This document shows positions 4,843 to 6,041 of a stretch of 6,041 nt of DNA, one piece after another. Under the pieces are notes generated by a model. The model saw only the letters and a program-made list of their open reading frames with translations. It was not told the DNA's origin and did not search any database. A program made the translations under genes and the position numbers. Position 1 is the first letter of the stretch. Each line of letters opens with the position of its first letter. Source of the stretch: an uncultured Synergistia bacterium (GTDB lineage: Bacteria > Eremiobacterota > SpSt-956 > JAKJGF01); assembly GCA_937888925.1 (NCBI GenBank), contig CALARM010001183.1, positions 1 through 6,041 of the forward strand, read 5' to 3'.

Positions 4843-6041
4843 ATGATAGACGTAAAATTAATCTGTGAAAAAACTGAATTTGTAAAAGAAGAACTGGTGA
4901 AATTAAATGCTACTGCACCTGTAGATGATATAGTTTCACTGAACACAAAGAGACGGGAATTTACCTATGAGGTGGAACGTCTTAAAGAAAAAAGAAACAG
5001 CACTTCAAAACAGATTGGAAAGATGAAGGATAAAGAGGAAAGAGAAAAGCTTATCGTAGAAATGAGAGAAGTGGGAGATAAAATCAAGGAACTGGATGAA
5101 GAGATAAAAAAGGTGGAAGACGAACTTTCTGAGAAATTACTTCTTATACCCAATCTGCCTCATGAGTCTGTTCCTGTCGGAAAAGATGAGGAAGAAAATA
5201 TAATAGTAAGAACAGAAGGAGAAAAAAAGACTTTTGACTTTAAGCCCCTTCCTCACTGGGAAATTGGTGAAAAACTCGGTATAATAGATTTTGAACGGGG
5301 TGTAAAACTTTCAGGCACAAGGTTTTATGTATTGAAAAAAGGAGGCTCTAAATTACAGAGAGCTTTGATTAACTGGATGCTCGATGTCCATACGGAATAT
5401 CATGGCTATACGGAAATATATCCTCCTTATATGGTAAAAGGGGAATGCCTTGTCGGTACAGGAAATCTTCCCAAATTCGGTGAAAACCTTTATAGAGACG
5501 CAGAAGAGGATCTCTGGTTTATCCCTACTGCCGAAGTTCCTGTAACAAACCTTCACAGAGAAGAGATTTTAGAGGGAGAAATACTTCCCATTAATTATGT
5601 GGCATATACGGCATGTTTTCGCAGGGAAAAAATGTCTGCCGGTAAGGATACGAGAGGTATTAAGAGAGGCCATCAGTTCGATAAGGTAGAACTTGTAAAG
5701 GTTGTACCCAGGGAAAAATCTATGGAAGAACTTGATAAACTTGTAGGTGATGCAGAGGATATACTGAAAAGACTCGGTCTTACCTACAGAGTCGTAAAAA
5801 TGTGTACAGGTGATCTGAGTTTTACTGCTATGATTAAATATGATCTGGAAGTCTGGTCTCCCGGATGTAATGAATGGCTTGAAGTTTCAAGTTGCAGCAA
5901 TTTCGGCGAATTTCAGGCAAGAAGAGCCAATATAAGGTACAGACCTGAACCGAAAGGTAAGCCTGTTTTTGCCCATACTCTGAATGGTTCTGCCCTTGCA
6001 TTGCCCAGGACTGTAATTGCCATACTGGAAAATTATCAGCA
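4843..6041 (+). CDS. serS: Seryl-tRNA synthetase, C-terminus cut by window end
   Basis: A cytoplasmic class II aminoacyl-tRNA synthetase that charges tRNA-Ser with serine via seryl-adenylate. Visible are 399 full codons plus two bases. Bacterial SerRS is about 425 residues, so roughly 25 are missing. Residues 26-100 form the charged antiparallel coiled coil that grips the tRNA long variable arm. The catalytic core follows: motif 1 around LQRALINWMLDVHTEYHGY and IYPP (171-195), the serine-binding TAE loop 229-231, and motif 2 with FRRE 259-262 then SAGKDTRGIKRGHQFDKVE. Next comes the CTGDLSFTAMIKYDLEVW region (321-338), with EVSSCSNFGEFQARR after it, and motif 3 NGSALALPRT with R389. ATG 4843-4845 has AAGGAG (4828-4833) nine bases upstream. 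No T-box leader fits in the 104 bases after the amylase. It may be read through from the amylase, since no clear terminator intervenes, or use a weak TAAAAT box at 4770-4775. No key residue appears lost. Confidence 0.97.
   Translation, partial: MIDVKLICEKTEFVKEELVKLNATAPVDDIVSLNTKRREFTYEVERLKEKRNSTSKQIGKMKDKEEREKLIVEMREVGDKIKELDEEIKKVEDELSEKLLLIPNLPHESVPVGKDEEENIIVRTEGEKKTFDFKPLPHWEIGEKLGIIDFERGVKLSGTRFYVLKKGGSKLQRALINWMLDVHTEYHGYTEIYPPYMVKGECLVGTGNLPKFGENLYRDAEEDLWFIPTAEVPVTNLHREEILEGEILPINYVAYTACFRREKMSAGKDTRGIKRGHQFDKVELVKVVPREKSMEELDKLVGDAEDILKRLGLTYRVVKMCTGDLSFTAMIKYDLEVWSPGCNEWLEVSSCSNFGEFQARRANIRYRPEPKGKPVFAHTLNGSALALPRTVIAILENYQ

Overview
This is a 6,041-base piece of an AT-rich bacterial chromosome. 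Codon use leans to AGA, ATA, GAA and AAA. It holds four genes, two of them cut by the window edges. The sequence does not fix the phylum. The PAS/GAF/PAS soluble hybrid kinase with a CDR[C]YL-type ATPase region and the small intergenic heptanucleotide repeats recall genomes of anaerobic deltaproteobacteria, Nitrospirota and candidate phyla. That is an impression from memory, not a measurement.

Layout. Positions 1-242 (minus): the N-terminal 80 codons of a response regulator, whose 3' end lies left of the window. Positions 243-403: a very AT-rich gap. Positions 404-2878 (minus): a soluble hybrid sensor kinase of 824 residues (PAS-GAF-PAS-HisKA-HATPase-REC). It most likely starts at a GTG behind a GGAG ribosome site. 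A further in-frame ATG exists at 3080-3082, but the extra 68 codons translate through intergenic repeats. Positions 2879-3160: a divergent intergenic region with heptamer repeats and outward-facing TATAAT boxes arranged as an imperfect inverted repeat. Positions 3161-4738 (plus): a secreted alpha-amylase-superfamily enzyme (GH13) that resembles cyclodextrin glucanotransferase / maltogenic amylase, cut down to domains A, B and C. Positions 4721-4810: a second inverted pair of heptamer arrays with a GC-rich hairpin between them. Its left arm supplies the last codons and stop of the amylase. Positions 4843-6041 (plus): seryl-tRNA synthetase (serS), lacking only about the last 25 residues.

How the parts fit. 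The kinase and response regulator probably form one signalling unit, transcribed away from the amylase. The amylase is an exported starch/maltodextrin enzyme with its own promoter and a strong ribosome site. serS is housekeeping and has no visible link to the others. No ordinary rho-independent terminator separates amylase from serS. The least ordinary content is the heptamer elements: they sit on both sides of the amylase, are inverted within each intergenic region, and each of three arrays follows a TATAAT-like hexamer. I see no CRISPR array, transposase, tRNA, rRNA or defence system, and no clear previously undescribed multi-gene system.
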